Shown piece after piece: positions 23,741 through 35,228 of a DNA stretch of 64,000 nt; within the stretch, counting starts at the first letter, position 1, and each line of letters opens with the position of its first letter. The position numbers and the translations under genes were made by a program. This stretch comes from Acidimicrobiaceae bacterium (GTDB lineage Bacteria > Actinomycetota > Acidimicrobiia > Acidimicrobiales > JAUTXP01), in contig JAUTXP010000044.1 of the NCBI GenBank assembly GCA_030837965.1, positions 1 through 64,000 of the forward strand. Direction: 5' to 3'. The notes below the pieces were generated by a model that did not search any database, was not told where the DNA came from, and saw nothing but the letters and a program-made list of their open reading frames with translations.

Positions 23741-26367
23741 ACCGCCTCCAGGAGGGCGACGGGGAATCGGGCCAGCAGGACGTTGGCCTGCTGCTCGCCG
23801 CCTGGCACGTCCTCCCCCGTGAGGACGTTGCGCCATGCACGCTCGGGCAGGACGACGGTGCCATTCGCGGGGCGGCCGCCGCTGCCGTCGGCGGGGCGGC
23901 CGAGGACGAGCCGGGGCACGACGGTCACCGCGTCGCCGCGGGAGAAGGCCACGATGCGCTCGGGTGCGGGCAACGGCTCGTAGGCCCGGAAGGCGTCGGG
24001 CCGACGCTGCCGAAGGCGCAAGGCCGACGCGGTGACCCACAGCTTGGGCAGGCCCTCGTCGGCCCGGGCGAGGATCTCCTCCGCGCTCATGGCGCCGGCG
24101 TCGCCGTCGAGTTCCGCCAAGAGCCTTCGGCGGGAGTCGTAGTCGACCGGGCGGCGGTTGTCGGGGTCGACCAGCGAGAGGTCCCAGAGCTCTTGGCCCT
24201 GATACACGTCGGGGACGCCCGGCGCGGTCAGCTTCACCAACGCCTGAGCCAACGAGTTGACCCGCCCGGGACCCACCAGCGGGGCCACGAAGGCCTCCAC
24301 GTCCCGCACGAGATCGGCGTCGTCGAACGCGGCGCGCACGAAGTCGGCCACGGCCGCGTCGAACTCGGGGTCCGGATTGGTCCACGATGTGCGGGCCTTG
24401 GCCTCCTTGGTCGCCTTCTCCATGTAGGCCACCGCCCGGTCCGGGGACCATGGCCACGCGCCGACAACCGTCTGCCAGAACAGGTAGGCGGTATTGGGGT
24501 CGGGCCCCGGCCGACGGGCCGACCAGCGTCGGACGGCTGCGGCCCACTGGTCGGGTATCTCCGACAGCAGCGCGATGCGGGCGCGCACGTCCTCACTTCG
24601 CTTGGTGTCATGAGTCGACGTGGTGAGCATGGCCGCGGGCCGATCGCGCTGGGCCTCGGCCATGGCCGCGTGGAAGTCCTCCACCGACACGCCGAAGCGA
24701 CTCGGGTCCCCCCCCACCTCGTTGAGCGACACCAGCCGGTTGAAGACGTAGAAGGCCGTGTCCTCCACGCCCTTGGCCATCACCGGGCCGGTGAGCTGTT
24801 GGAAACGGGCCGTCAACTCCTCCTCCACGCCGCCGGGCACGCCTTGCAGCAGCACGTCGCGCAAGAAGGTGAACAGGTCGGCGTCCAAGTCCGGCCTGGC
24901 GTCTCGCGCCGACTCGACGGCCTCGGTCAGGTACTGCACGTCGGCCTCGGAGGGCGCTCGGCCGGGAACCACATAGGTCCGGTACACGGGGAAGCGGGCG
25001 ACCACTTCGCGCAGCACCTCTTGCAGGTCGTGACGGGTGTAGTCGCGGTAGCGCCGATGGCGTTCGCACACGTCGACCAGCAACGACGTGAGCCGGTTGA
25101 GGTCGGCGGCCAGCGCGTCCTCCAACACGTTGTGCTTCTTGTCGAGGACGACAGCCTCGTAGTCCGTCGACTCGCCGGTGAACTCCTCGTACAGCGCGGT
25201 CAAAGGTGCTTCGCCCGCGGGGTCGACGAACAGCCCGCCCAGGCAGTTCAAGAAGTCGTACCCCGTGGTGCCCGCGGTGGCCCAGTCGCCAGGCAACCGC
25301 TCGCCCGGCTCCAGGATCTTCTCGACCACCACCCATCCCCCACCCGTGCCCCGGGCCAGTCGTTCGAGGTAGCCGACCGGGTCACGGAGCCCGTCCGGGT
25401 GGTCGATGCGCAAGCCGTCGAGCACGCCCTTGCCCACCCACTCGAGGATCAGCGAATGGGTGTCCTCGAAGACCTGCTCGTCCTCGGTGCGCAGGCCGAT
25501 CAGGGTGTTGATGTCGAAGAAGCGGCGGTAGTCCAACTCGCGCCCGGCCGTGCGCCAGTAGGCCAGTCGGTAGTTCTGGCGTTCGAGCAGCGCGTCGAGG
25601 CGGTCGGGGTCGGCGTTGACGGCCGCCGTCTCGGCATCGATGGCCTCGGCCACCTCGGGCCTGTCCTCGCACAGTTGGGCCAGCCTGTCCTTCAACACCT
25701 CCTTGTCCCGATGGCGCTCGCGCACGCTCTCGGTGTCGGTGGCCCACGCGGGCGGGAGCTTGCCCAAGGCCGCGGCCACCGACTCCAACTCGTCCACGTG
25801 CACCCGCTCGTTGGCGGCCAGCAACAGCGTGTCCAGCGAGCGGGGCGCCACCGGCGCCAATGTGTCGTAGTACGACACGATGAACTGGCCGCCGTCGCGG
25901 CGAAGGGTGATCTCCCCCGCCTCCAGCACCCGCCCGTAGTGGTCGCCCAGCACCGGTAGCAGCACGGTGTTGCGCAGCTTGGCCTCGGGCGGGTCCCAGA
26001 CCACGTCGAAGTACGACGCGTAGACGCTCGACGGGCCGTTCTCCAACACGTCCCACCACCACTCGTTCTGGCGCACCCCGATGGCCATGTGGTTGGGCAC
26101 CACGTCGAGCACCTGCCCAAGACCGGCTTCACCTAGGGCCTGGCACAGGCGGGCGTGACCCTCGGCCCCACCCAACTCCTCGTTGGCCCGGTGGTGGTCG
26201 ACCACGTCATAGCCATGGGTGCTGCCCGGCGCGGCCTGGAGGTAGGGCGAGGCGTAGAAGTGGCTGACGCCCAGCGCGGCGAGGTAGTCGGCGATGGCGG
26301 CGGCCGCGTCGAACCCGAAGTCGGGCGTGAGCTGGACGCGGTACGTGCTGCGGGGCGGCTCGGTCAC
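23737..26367 (-). CDS. treY: Malto-oligosyltrehalose synthase
   Basis: 876 residues from a GTG. The start STYRVQLTPDFGFDAAAAI and YASPYLQAAPGSTHGYDVVDH are diagnostic, with LDVVPNHMA, the catalytic Asp region GLRIDHPDGLRDP and EKILEPGE. Near the C-terminus VPDVYQGQELWDLSLVDPDNRRPVD completes the family marks. It turns the reducing end of malto-oligosaccharides into a terminal trehalose unit. It overlaps treZ and lies 35 bases after treX, so the three genes form one operon. Confidence 0.94.
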   Translation of the reverse strand: MTEPPRSTYRVQLTPDFGFDAAAAIADYLAALGVSHFYASPYLQAAPGSTHGYDVVDHHRANEELGGAEGHARLCQALGEAGLGQVLDVVPNHMAIGVRQNEWWWDVLENGPSSVYASYFDVVWDPPEAKLRNTVLLPVLGDHYGRVLEAGEITLRRDGGQFIVSYYDTLAPVAPRSLDTLLLAANERVHVDELESVAAALGKLPPAWATDTESVRERHRDKEVLKDRLAQLCEDRPEVAEAIDAETAAVNADPDRLDALLERQNYRLAYWRTAGRELDYRRFFDINTLIGLRTEDEQVFEDTHSLILEWVGKGVLDGLRIDHPDGLRDPVGYLERLARGTGGGWVVVEKILEPGERLPGDWATAGTTGYDFLNCLGGLFVDPAGEAPLTALYEEFTGESTDYEAVVLDKKHNVLEDALAADLNRLTSLLVDVCERHRRYRDYTRHDLQEVLREVVARFPVYRTYVVPGRAPSEADVQYLTEAVESARDARPDLDADLFTFLRDVLLQGVPGGVEEELTARFQQLTGPVMAKGVEDTAFYVFNRLVSLNEVGGDPSRFGVSVEDFHAAMAEAQRDRPAAMLTTSTHDTKRSEDVRARIALLSEIPDQWAAAVRRWSARRPGPDPNTAYLFWQTVVGAWPWSPDRAVAYMEKATKEAKARTSWTNPDPEFDAAVADFVRAAFDDADLVRDVEAFVAPLVGPGRVNSLAQALVKLTAPGVPDVYQGQELWDLSLVDPDNRRPVDYDSRRRLLAELDGDAGAMSAEEILARADEGLPKLWVTASALRLRQRRPDAFRAYEPLPAPERIVAFSRGDAVTVVPRLVLGRPADGSGGRPANGTVVLPERAWRNVLTGEDVPGGEQQANVLLARFPVALLEAV

Positions 26368-26402
26368 GGGGTTGGCTCGGTCAGGTCAGGAGGTTCGCTC
26401 GG

Positions 26403-28499
<2,097 letters not shown>

Positions 28500-28560
28500 G
28501 CGAGCGAACCTACCCGCCCGACCGGGTTTCACCCGCGGCCGGGGATGGAAGGGTGGGGGC

Positions 28561-28821
28561 ATGGTTGACGAGGCCGACGACGTCGACGTCGAGAGGGCCG
28601 ACGGCGAGAGGGCCGACGAAGAGCCGATGGCCCAGTCCAATGTGGGCAGGGAGAACATGGCGGGCAGCGGCGAGTGGCCCTCGCCCGACACCCCGCCCAC
28701 CGGCCCCGCCCCCGGCCCGTCCGAGGTGCCGGACCGCTCGAGCGGGCCGACGCAGTTCAAGGATGCATTGGAGCGGGACCCTGTCCTGGGCGGCTCCTCC
28801 ACCGCGGGCGACCCCGGCTGA
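28561..28821 (+). CDS. Small acidic Pro-rich protein, function unknown
   Basis: 86 residues from the ATG at 28561: an acidic start (MVDEADDVDVERADGERADE) followed by a Pro/Gly/Ser-rich middle (GEWPSPDTPPTGPAPGPSE), so probably disordered. It is divergent from treX across 61 bases, and its stop is directly followed by hairpin H1 copy 2. I do not recognise a family. A strong GGGTGGGGGC stretch just before the start is a weak ribosome site. Confidence 0.5.
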   Translation: MVDEADDVDVERADGERADEEPMAQSNVGRENMAGSGEWPSPDTPPTGPAPGPSEVPDRSSGPTQFKDALERDPVLGGSSTAGDPG

Positions 28822-28822
28822 T

Positions 28823-28853
28823 CTTTTCCACAGCAGCAGGTGCTGTGGAAAAG
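28823..28853. terminator. 31-bp hairpin family H1, copy 2
   Basis: The 13-bp stem and GCAGG loop are the same as copy 1. It lies one base after the stop of the plus-strand small gene and 25 bases past the stop of the minus-strand EAL-protein gene, so it may serve both. Confidence 0.75.
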
Positions 28854-28878
28854 TCGAGGGGTTGGCGGGTGGCGGCGG

Positions 28879-31710
28879 TTAGCGGGTGGCGGCGGCCGTG
28901 TGGCCGACCAGCAGGTCGATCACGTCGTCGGCCTCCACCGGCCTGCTGAGCAGGAAGCCTTGGGCCACGTCGCAGCCCGCGTGGCGCAGGAACCCGAGTT
29001 GGGCCTCCTCCTCCACTCCTTCAGCCACCACTTCGAGGCCAAGGCTCCTGGCCATGGCGATGGTGGCCGACACGATGGGCGCGTCGTCGTTCGCGTCGCG
29101 GATCTCGGCGATGAACGACCGGTCGATCTTGAGCGTGTCCAGCGGGAAGTCGCGCAGGCGGCTGAGCATCGAATAGCCCGTGCCGAAGTCGTCGATGGCC
29201 ACCCGGACGCCGATGGCCCGCAGCCGGAACAAGGCGTCGCGCACGCCGTGCACCTCGGTGACGGCCGTGCCCTCGGTGACCTCCAGTTCGAGCAGCGTGG
29301 GCGGCAAGCCGGAGCGGCGCAGCGCGGTCATCACCGACTCGGCGAAGCGCGGGTGCTGCAACTGCCGGGCCGACACGTTGACCGCCACCCGCAGTCCGCC
29401 CGGGCATTGCCTGCACCATTGGGCGGCCCGGTCGCACGCGGTCTGGAGCACCCACGTGTCGAGCGTCCCGATGAGGCCCGCCTCCTCTGCCAGCGGGAGG
29501 AACTCCGTGGGCGCGATGTCGCCCAACTCGGGATGGCGCCAACGAATGAGGGCCTCCACCCCCACCATGCCGCCCGCGCCACCCTCGGTCAGGTCGATCT
29601 GAGGCTGGTACACAACCCGCAGCTCGTGGCGGGGCATGGCCATGTGCAAGTCGGCTTCGAGGGTCAGCCGCGGATAGGCGACCTCCTCGTCGGAGTGCGA
29701 TGCGTACAGCTCCCACGTCATCCCGCCCGCGGCCTTGGCCCGGTACATGGCGATGTCGGCATGCTTCAAGAGCGACTCGTAGCGCAGTCCGTCCGACGGG
29801 TACACGGCGATGCCCACGCTGGCGCTGACGAACAGTTGGTGCTCGCCGACCATGAACGGCATGCGCAAGGCGTCGACCACCTTGGCCGCAACCGCGCACG
29901 CGTCCTTGTCGCTGGCCAGCCCGGGCAGCAGCAGGGTGAACTCGTCGCCGCCCATGCGGGCCACGGTGTCGCCCGCCCGCACCGCGCCAAGGAGACGGCC
30001 CGCGACCTGTCGCAACAGCTCGTTGCCGAAGTCGTGGCCCAGCGTGTCGTTGACCTTCTTGAACCTGTCGAGGTCGGCGAACAACAAGGCCACCCGGGTC
30101 CCTGAACGGGCGCCTTGGGTCAGAGCCTGGGCTACGCGGTCCTCGAACAGCAACTGGTTGGGCAGGCCGGTCAGCGAGTCGTGCAGGGCTTGATGACGGG
30201 TGCGTTCGAGCAGGCGCACGTTGGCCATGCCCACCCCGGCCTGGGCGGCCAGCAGTTCGAGGCACTCGATCTCGGGCGCGGTCACCGGGTCGGGCCTGCG
30301 GGTGCCCGCGACGAGTGCGGCCGCCACGGCAGTGCCAGCGAAGATGGGCGTGGCCGCCACGGAGTGGAACCCCGCGGCCTGCCACGGTCCTGCGGGCCCG
30401 CTTGGGGCTTGCGTCGAGTCGTTGTTCTCGGGCCTGGCTGGGTCGTCGGGACGGCCGTCTCCGAACTGCACGAGGACGGTGGCCTGCTTGGCCCGGACCG
30501 ACGCCAGCAGCGGAGGGCTCAGCGGCGTCGGGCTCGTCCCCTCCATGCCGTGGGAGCCGGCCACCGACCACGTGGCCGCGGCGTCGTCGAACCGGCACAG
30601 CTCGACGCCCTCGAACCCGAAGGCGGCGGCCGCGTCGACCACGCCGCCGAGCAACTGGTCAACGTCGAGCGCAGCCAGCCTGCGACTGGCGGATGCGACC
30701 AAGCCGAGCAGTTCGGCCCTGCGCTCGGACTCGATGCCCGATCGGCGATGCTGCTCGCTCGTTCGGGCGAAGCTGGCGGCCAGGTGTCCGGTGGCCACGG
30801 TCACCAGCAGCAGCACGCCGAGTTGGTAGGTGAAGGACTCGAGCGACAGGTGCCGGGGCGGGCCGTAGTGGTCGAAGGCCCACACCTCGCGCCCGACATA
30901 GACGGCGCCGGTCGCGGCCCATGTGGCCAGTGCGCCTTTGAGCTGGCCCCGCATGGCACCTTCGATGATGGGCACGAGCAGCAGGGTCCAAAGCACAGAC
31001 GCGGCGTCGAAGCTGAAGAGGGTGATGACGGCGACGACCACGACCGCGTCGGCCACCATCGCCACCCACGGGAACGGTTTGTGTCGGGAAAGGACGTTGA
31101 CCGCGACCAGCACGCCCGCGACCAGCAGGCCAGTGGGCCGGGCAGGGAACGGGACCCGCACGCCGGCGGGCGGGCGGTAGAGCCAGAACTGCAATAAGGC
31201 GAAGAGCACCGCGACCCAGCGCACGTGGCGAAGCAGGCGCTCAGTGGGGTCGTCGCGAAGCAGGGCGGGCGGCTCGGCCAGCAGCGGCTGTTCGAGGCCG
31301 GACTGGCCCTCGGCTGCCCGCGGGTCTTCTTGGCGGCACACGTCGAGCAGGACCGAAGTGAGCTTTTGGAACGTGGTCTTCTCGACGTAGCTGTCGGCTC
31401 CCACGGCCTTGGCCTGTTCGACCATGTGCCGGGCGCCGAAGCCGGACAGCACGACGATGCGCGTGGCCGGGCTGACCCGCTTGATGCGAGGGATGGCAGC
31501 CAGTCCGTCGAGCACGGGCATGGCCAGGTCGAGCACTACGGCGTCGGGCTGATGACTGGCCGCGGCGGCCACTGCTTCAGCCCCGTTGGCCGCTTGGGCG
31601 ACGACCTCGAAACGCCCGTCGAGGTCGAACGTGTACTGCAAAAGGGAGCGGACGTCCTCAGTGTCGTCAGCGATGACGACCCTCAGTCGCGCCTCCCCCT
31701 GGTTCGCCAT
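28879..31710 (-). CDS. REC-membrane-GAF-GGDEF-EAL cyclic di-GMP protein
   Basis: 943 residues from the ATG at 31710. A receiver domain (about 10-125) has the acidic pair at 15-16, phospho-acceptor D61 in VVLDLAMPVLDG and Lys near 110. Five to six hydrophobic segments follow (about 165-320), then a GAF domain, a GGDEF domain with RMGGDEF and an RAGD inhibition site five residues ahead, and an EAL domain (VGVEALIRWRHPE, NVSARQL, DDFGTGYSML, KIDRSFI). All catalytic marks of both domains appear present, so it could make or degrade cyclic di-GMP. A receiver ahead of a membrane region is unusual. Confidence 0.85.
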   Translation of the reverse strand: MANQGEARLRVVIADDTEDVRSLLQYTFDLDGRFEVVAQAANGAEAVAAAASHQPDAVVLDLAMPVLDGLAAIPRIKRVSPATRIVVLSGFGARHMVEQAKAVGADSYVEKTTFQKLTSVLLDVCRQEDPRAAEGQSGLEQPLLAEPPALLRDDPTERLLRHVRWVAVLFALLQFWLYRPPAGVRVPFPARPTGLLVAGVLVAVNVLSRHKPFPWVAMVADAVVVVAVITLFSFDAASVLWTLLLVPIIEGAMRGQLKGALATWAATGAVYVGREVWAFDHYGPPRHLSLESFTYQLGVLLLVTVATGHLAASFARTSEQHRRSGIESERRAELLGLVASASRRLAALDVDQLLGGVVDAAAAFGFEGVELCRFDDAAATWSVAGSHGMEGTSPTPLSPPLLASVRAKQATVLVQFGDGRPDDPARPENNDSTQAPSGPAGPWQAAGFHSVAATPIFAGTAVAAALVAGTRRPDPVTAPEIECLELLAAQAGVGMANVRLLERTRHQALHDSLTGLPNQLLFEDRVAQALTQGARSGTRVALLFADLDRFKKVNDTLGHDFGNELLRQVAGRLLGAVRAGDTVARMGGDEFTLLLPGLASDKDACAVAAKVVDALRMPFMVGEHQLFVSASVGIAVYPSDGLRYESLLKHADIAMYRAKAAGGMTWELYASHSDEEVAYPRLTLEADLHMAMPRHELRVVYQPQIDLTEGGAGGMVGVEALIRWRHPELGDIAPTEFLPLAEEAGLIGTLDTWVLQTACDRAAQWCRQCPGGLRVAVNVSARQLQHPRFAESVMTALRRSGLPPTLLELEVTEGTAVTEVHGVRDALFRLRAIGVRVAIDDFGTGYSMLSRLRDFPLDTLKIDRSFIAEIRDANDDAPIVSATIAMARSLGLEVVAEGVEEEAQLGFLRHAGCDVAQGFLLSRPVEADDVIDLLVGHTAAATR

Positions 31711-31912
31711 GCGTCCATGATGGAGGTCAAACGCACAAGCGCAAACAGCGACATGGGGCAAACCGGGACGCATTTCGTCAATTTCCGCGGTTTAGCGTCG
31801 TTTGACGCACAGCCCGGCTGCCAGCAGAGGTATTCGGCACTCCGGAAGCGCGGGAAATGGCCATCGAGGCTGGACAGACTGAGGACGGAACCTTCGTCGA
31901 GGAGGGGATCGA

Positions 31913-32532
31913 ATGCCTAGGAGATCGGCCGTTGCGGGCACGGCCCTGGCGCTGCTTGTCGCCGCCACCGGATGCGGCGCCAAGGACGGCCCGGAGTCGA
32001 CCCGGCCGGCGGCCGCCGCGGGGGCAGCGAAGGCCGGCGTAATGCACCACATCTCGATCGACTACGCCGCGCCCGAGCCCGGCGTGACCCATGAACAGGC
32101 CATCCGCGCCATGGTGCAGCCGCCCGCGGTCAAGGGCTACGTCCTCGGCACGGTGACGAGCGCGGGAACGGTCGTGACCGTGGACGAAGCCCGGTTCACC
32201 GTCGAGTGCACGGACTACGACTTCACCGTCACCCGGTTCGTCGGCCCTGACCCTGCCCCCTACTCACCGCCAAGATCACGCTGCGCATCCCCGGCGGCGG
32301 ACACACCGTTGTCGACAGCGGCACGCCTGAGGTGCTCAAGGGCGGCGTTGTCCTCGTCCTCGTGCGGGATCAGGGCGTGACCGGCGGCGGCAACGCCGCG
32401 GACCGGGTCGTGGCCAGCGCGCCCGGGCTGGATCTGCTCGACGTACGTGACGGGGTGGTCCACGGGCAGGCCGCCTGGGCCGACCTGGTGATGCCGTTGG
32501 CCGACTTCGAGGCCGACGTCACCCACCGCTGA
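31913..32532 (+). pseudogene. Frameshifted lipoprotein gene
   Basis: A start with GAGGAGGGG ribosome site gives a lipoprotein signal (ALALLVAATGC) and a soluble domain (VMHHISIDYAAPEPGVTHEQAI, then VVTVDEARFTVECTDYDFTVT). At about 32256-32260 the sense jumps: the open frame reads on as unlike Ser/Arg-rich sequence, while another frame continues LLTAKITLRIPGGGHTVV and LVLVRDQGVTGGG to a stop at 32532. Adding one C to the CCCCC run restores a single ~206-residue protein. It may be a true mutation or a sequence error. The function of the family is unknown to me. Confidence 0.7.
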
Positions 32533-32570
32533 TCCGGGCGAGGCGGGCGGAACTCGCCCACCACGCGCGC

Positions 32571-32626
32571 GGGCCCGGGTCCCACGCCGACCGGGAGGAA
32601 AGAGATCGGCGCAAAGACCCGGGCCC
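32571..32626 (+). terminator. GC-rich hairpin after the lipoprotein gene
   Basis: GGGCCCGGGTC (32571-32581) and GACCCGGGCCC (32616-32626) are exact complements, with an inner GCCGA/TCGGC pair. It lies 39 bases past the lipoprotein stop and about 200 bases before the next start. A terminator role is likely. The rest of 32533-32824 shows no gene. Confidence 0.65.
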
Positions 32627-32824
32627 AGTGGTGACGCCCCCAGCGGCGGGGTCGTCTCCAAGTCGTCATCATCCTGCCCCGAACCCCGCCGGCACAACCC
32701 CGGTCTCCAACGCCGTCCGTTCTTGTCATCGTGAGTTCGGGTCGCAGGCGTACGACCCTGACAAGAAACGACACGACCGGATTCGCCAAGAGCAAGGCCC
32801 ACCCACGGGTGCGATGATCGGGCC

Positions 32825-33688
32825 ATGACAGTCCTCATTGAACGCGTTGGAGTTGTGGGGTGCGGGCTCATGGGCTCGGGTATCGCCGAGGTGGCAGCCC
32901 GGGCCGGGCTCGACGTGATCGTGTGCGAGACCGACGCAGGCGCGGCCGAGGCGGGCCGGGCGCGAGTCGAGACCTCCCTCAACCGGGCCGTGGGCTCCGG
33001 GAAGTTGAGCGAGGAGGACAGGGCATCGGCCCTGCACAAACTGCACTTCACCACCGACTTCGGCGATCTGGCCGAGCGCCAGCTCGTGGTCGAGGCCGTG
33101 GTCGAGGACGAGGACGAGAAGTCCAAGGTCTTCGCCCTGATCGACAAGGCCGTGGCGGGCGACGACGCCGTGCTGGCCTCCAACACGTCGTCCATCCCGA
33201 TCATGAAGCTGGCCATGGCCACGCAGCGGCCGGAGGCCGTCGTCGGCCTCCACTTCTTCAACCCCGTCCCCGTGCTGAAGCTGGTCGAGATCGTGCCCTC
33301 ACTGCTCACCTCGCAATCGACCATCGACACGGTCGAGCAGCTCGCAGTAGAGCGCCTCGGCAAGCTCGTCATCCGCTCGCAGGACCGCGCCGGCTTCGTG
33401 GTCAATGCACTGCTGATCCCCTACCTGCTGTCGGCCATTCGCATGATGGAGTCCGGCTTCGCCACGGCCGAGGACATCGACGCGGGCATGGTGCTCGGCT
33501 GCGCCCACCCCATGGGGCCGCTGGCCCTGGCCGACCTCATCGGCCTCGACACCACCATGGCCGTGGCCCAGTCCCTGTACGAGGAGTTCAAGGAGCCCCT
33601 CTACGCCCCGCCGCCGCTGCTGTCGCGGATGGTCGACGCGGGCCTGCTCGGACGCAAGCGGGGACGGGGCTTCTACAGCTACGGCTGA
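32825..33688 (+). CDS. 3-hydroxybutyryl-CoA/3-hydroxyacyl-CoA dehydrogenase
   Basis: 287 residues. The N-terminal Rossmann motif is VGVVGCGLMGSGIAEVAARAG. VLASNTSSIPI and VGLHFFNPVPVLKLVEIVPS (with the catalytic His) and the helical C-domain (DRAGFVVNALLIPYLLSAIRMMESG, GCAHPMGPLALADLIGLD) complete the family. It oxidises (S)-3-hydroxyacyl-CoA to 3-oxoacyl-CoA with NAD(P). The stand-alone size fits butyryl-CoA metabolism or general beta-oxidation. It converges on the next gene with a 10-base overlap. Confidence 0.92.
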   Translation: MTVLIERVGVVGCGLMGSGIAEVAARAGLDVIVCETDAGAAEAGRARVETSLNRAVGSGKLSEEDRASALHKLHFTTDFGDLAERQLVVEAVVEDEDEKSKVFALIDKAVAGDDAVLASNTSSIPIMKLAMATQRPEAVVGLHFFNPVPVLKLVEIVPSLLTSQSTIDTVEQLAVERLGKLVIRSQDRAGFVVNALLIPYLLSAIRMMESGFATAEDIDAGMVLGCAHPMGPLALADLIGLDTTMAVAQSLYEEFKEPLYAPPPLLSRMVDAGLLGRKRGRGFYSYG

Positions 33689-34386
33689 GGGCCGCCGCCC
33701 CGGACGATCCAGTCGGGCGTGAAGACGCTCGCCGGCACCGGCCTGTCGAACTCGATGGCCGTCACTTCGACGACCCTGAACGCCTCGCCGCCTCGACGGG
33801 CCTCCGATCGAAGCAGCACGCCCCGCTCGTCGTCCACCAGCAGCCCGTACTCATCGGCGCCCGACCCCAGGCTGTGCAGGGCGAAGCCGTGGGCCGGATC
33901 GGCCGGGCGCACCGGGACGGCTCGCACCATTGAGACGGACCGGCCGACGAAGGTCGACGGGCCGAGCACCTCCATGTCGAGGGTCGGCACGATGGGCCGG
34001 GGGTCGACGAGCACTTCGCCCGGCCCCCTGCCGTGGGCCCCGCCCGGCGACGTCGCATGGGCATTGGTGCGCTCGCCCGACGACGGCGACCAGCTCCACC
34101 ATCGGTCGGCCTCGAACACCGCGGTCACCTGCTCACGACCGAGCGCGAACTCCACTCGCATGCGATCGGGCTTGGCCACCCACATGCGCCACTGCTCCTC
34201 ACCCTCCGCGGCCGCGTCGCCTTCAGCCGCGAAGGCGGCCACGGTCGAGCCGGTTGACCGAGCTCCGTTGGCGGCCGCGAAGGCGGCGTGCAGCCGGGCG
34301 TGATGGCGCCACTCCGTACCCTCGACCCGAAGCGTGTCGAAGGGCGGTTCAAGCCCCGAGCCGAGGCCGAGGTTCAGCGCGGCCAC
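33679..34386 (-). CDS. LolA/RseB-like beta-fold protein, function unknown
   Basis: 235 residues. The central part shows repeated beta-strand patterns typical of lipoprotein-carrier-like folds: EEQWRMWVAKPDRMRVEF, QVTAVFEADRWWSWSPSSG, and late strands GFALHSLGSGADEYGLLVDDERGVLLRSEAR and FRVVEVTAIEFDRPVPASVF. No signal peptide or lipobox is visible with this start, which is odd for such a fold. I infer a substrate-binding or sensing role at most. Its end overlaps the dehydrogenase gene by 10 bases. Confidence 0.55.
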   Translation of the reverse strand: MAALNLGLGSGLEPPFDTLRVEGTEWRHHARLHAAFAAANGARSTGSTVAAFAAEGDAAAEGEEQWRMWVAKPDRMRVEFALGREQVTAVFEADRWWSWSPSSGERTNAHATSPGGAHGRGPGEVLVDPRPIVPTLDMEVLGPSTFVGRSVSMVRAVPVRPADPAHGFALHSLGSGADEYGLLVDDERGVLLRSEARRGGEAFRVVEVTAIEFDRPVPASVFTPDWIVRGGGPQP

Positions 34387-34398
34387 GTCGGAAATCGG

Positions 34399-35136
34399 TT
34401 AGGAGGGCGTGCCGCGGGGCAGGTCGAGGGCCGAGGCTGACACCACGCCGGCGATGACGTCCTGGGCCAGATCGACGAGTCGCAAGTTGTGATTGCGGGC
34501 GTGCGTGCGCAGTCGGGAGAAGGCCTGTTGCATGTCCAGGGCCTCCCGCTCGGCCACCATCCCCTTGGCCTGCTCGATCATGACCCGGCTGTTGAGGGCG
34601 CGGTTCAGTTGATCGTTGAGGACTTGGCTCTCCGCCGCAGCGCGGTGCTGGAGGATGCCGATGGTGGCCACATCGGCCAGGGCCTGCGCCACATCCACAT
34701 CGACCTGGCGCATGGCCCGGGCCTCGACGGAGAAGAGGTTGAGGGCGCCGATGACCGTGCCCCGCAGCCGCATGGGCAGCGCGTGCACGGAACGGAAGCC
34801 GGCCCGCAGAGCCTCAGCGGTGAAGCGCGGCCACCGGCCGTTCAACTCGTCGAGGTGCTGGTTCATGACGGGTTGGCCAGTGCGAAAGCAGTCGAGGCAA
34901 GGGCCTTCCTCGGACTGCAACTCGAAGAGCTCGAGGATCCGCATGGCCTCGCTCGAGGACGCCATGGCCCGAAGGCCGCCTTCCGGGCTGACGAGCATGA
35001 TCCCCGCAGCATCGAGCTCGAGAAGTTCGACGCAACGGTCCGTCAACAAGGTGAGCAGCTCCACCACGTCGAAGTCGGCGACGAGCGTGTCGGCCAGCTC
35101 CACGAAGGTGCGGGCGAGGTTTGCTTCCCTGAGCAT
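34399..35136 (-). CDS. GAF-ANTAR transcription antitermination regulator (first)
   Basis: 245 residues. A GAF domain (about 20-165) with EEGPCLDCFRTGQPV and FRSVHALPMRLRGTVIGALNLFS is followed by an ANTAR domain (about 180-240): RVMIEQAKGMVAEREALDMQQAFSRLRTHAR. ANTAR domains bind paired RNA hairpins and prevent termination. GAF would sense a small ligand; the conserved EGPC Cys is typical of this group. Its paralogue starts 92 bases upstream on the same strand. Confidence 0.85.
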   Translation of the reverse strand: MLREANLARTFVELADTLVADFDVVELLTLLTDRCVELLELDAAGIMLVSPEGGLRAMASSSEAMRILELFELQSEEGPCLDCFRTGQPVMNQHLDELNGRWPRFTAEALRAGFRSVHALPMRLRGTVIGALNLFSVEARAMRQVDVDVAQALADVATIGILQHRAAAESQVLNDQLNRALNSRVMIEQAKGMVAEREALDMQQAFSRLRTHARNHNLRLVDLAQDVIAGVVSASALDLPRGTPS

Positions 35137-35228
35137 CGGGTCTCCGATCAGTTTCCGCCGGCCACTTCGCAGGGCTCCTGTCGAGCGCGACCCGGGGTTA
35201 TATGGTAGGGCTGATCGGCGGATCTCGA

